Part shown: piece after piece, positions 48,510 through 48,818 of the stretch
Position numbering within the stretch: the first letter of the stretch is position 1
Layout: each line of letters starts with the position of its first letter
Source: JBCBSZ01 sp039185015
GTDB taxonomy: Bacteria; Actinomycetota; Acidimicrobiia; Acidimicrobiales; Poriferisodalaceae
DNA: 48,818 nt
Direction: 5' to 3'
Assembly (NCBI GenBank): GCA_039185015.1
Contig: JBCDAU010000041.1
Location: 1 to 48,818 of the forward strand
The notes under the pieces: model-generated
Seen by the model: only the letters and a program-made list of their open reading frames with translations
What the model was told of the DNA's origin: nothing
Database searches by the model: none
Translations under genes and position numbers: made by a program

Positions 48510-48818
48510 ATGCTGCTGACCCTCACCCATCACCTCGCCGCCACCGACGAGACCGCGGCCGACGACCTCCTCGCCGCCATCGACCGCGCCCTCGACGTGG
48601 CCGCCGCCCGGGTCGCCGAGCCCCGCGACGAGACCGTCGCCGAGCTCGACGCCGGAAGCGTCCGCGTCCGTCAGGGCGTCGGCCTGCTGGCCGACAGCCA
48701 GGTGCGCATCACGGGCGACCACGGTCTCGCCACCCTCGAGGTGGCCGTGCCCTGGGCCCCAGCCGACAGCGACGGCCGCAAGTTCCGTGCCGCCAGCGCC
48801 TTCGCCGACACGGTCGCC
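48510..48818 (+). CDS. Hypothetical protein, truncated by the window end
   Basis: At least 103 codons run in frame to the last base. It starts at an ATG with AGGAG eight bases upstream. The sequence is MLLTLTHHLAATDETAADD, then LLAAIDRALDVAAARVAEP, GSVRVRQGVGLLADSQVRI and TLEVAVPWAPADSDGRKF, acidic with nearly exclusive G/C third positions. The MLLTLT start faintly recalls Hen1-type methyltransferase N-termini, but the rest does not. Function unknown. It is probably controlled by the 30-bp palindrome immediately upstream. Confidence 0.65.
   Translation, partial: MLLTLTHHLAATDETAADDLLAAIDRALDVAAARVAEPRDETVAELDAGSVRVRQGVGLLADSQVRITGDHGLATLEVAVPWAPADSDGRKFRAASAFADTVA

Overview
The window is about 70% GC, shows strong G/C preference at third codon positions, and is densely packed with short operons. 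Frequent GTG starts and F420-type luciferase-like oxidoreductases point to a high-GC actinobacterium. DUF3499, a DDN-type deazaflavin protein, a PhoH2-type PIN/PhoH ATPase and several acyl-CoA dehydrogenases of steroid/lipid catabolism fit that too. The mix fits Acidimicrobiia (Ilumatobacter-like) best, but that placement is inference. There is no phage, IS element, CRISPR array or rRNA. One tRNA-Ala(TGC) lies near the right end.

Layout. 0.2-3 kb: a short ribbon-helix-helix gene with a leaderless promoter, a thiolase preceded by a TetR-type palindrome, a small hypothetical protein and a lone OppB-like permease. 3-5.7 kb: a YibE/F membrane protein, a MaoC-type hydratase and the rpmB-rpmG-rpmE ribosomal operon with its terminator. 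5.7-9.5 kb: a tetR gene divergent from a P450/LLM/SnoaL-like operon, then an Lrp/AsnC regulator. 9.6-15.1 kb: an envelope-stress pair (TPM-like protein and PspA), a convergent PIN-PhoH ATPase, and a two-gene operon of a DUF2256-DUF3253 protein with a photolyase-family protein whose two domains are in swapped order. 15.1-23 kb: a lipoprotein, an atypical SDR, a Rieske oxygenase, an HhH protein, a PEP-utilising swivel-domain protein without ATP-grasp, DUF3499, an EamA transporter and an anchored protein.

23-28.6 kb: an acyl-CoA dehydrogenase, a tetR gene with an ATPase-less ABC membrane protein, a methyltransferase, a membrane protein and a second EamA transporter. 28.6-39.2 kb is the most distinctive part. 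It holds a large membrane GGDEF-EAL protein fused to a CelD-like GNAT domain and a DDAH-type amidinohydrolase. It then holds three exported proteins in a row: a beta-propeller/discoidin/fibronectin-III protein, a subtilase with a WAGAS pentapeptide tail, and a YncE-like beta-propeller. 39.3-48.8 kb: a two-TM potassium channel that seems to start at CTG, DUF2470, an F420/FMN split-barrel protein, an acyl-CoA dehydrogenase, an aldehyde-reductase SDR, an amidohydrolase/LLM pair, hemB, a tetR-DDN pair, tRNA-Ala, and a truncated gene behind a 30-bp perfect palindrome.

Working together: much of the window reads as dispersed catabolic modules for CoA-activated lipid or terpenoid substrates (thiolase, MaoC, P450, Rieske, two acyl-CoA dehydrogenases, LLMs, amidohydrolase), each near its own local regulator. 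Housekeeping genes (rpmB/G/E, hemB, tRNA-Ala) and a surface/secretion block are interspersed. The strongest novelty candidates are the domain-swapped photolyase operon, the GGDEF-EAL-GNAT fusion, the CTG-start channel and several symmetric promoter elements.
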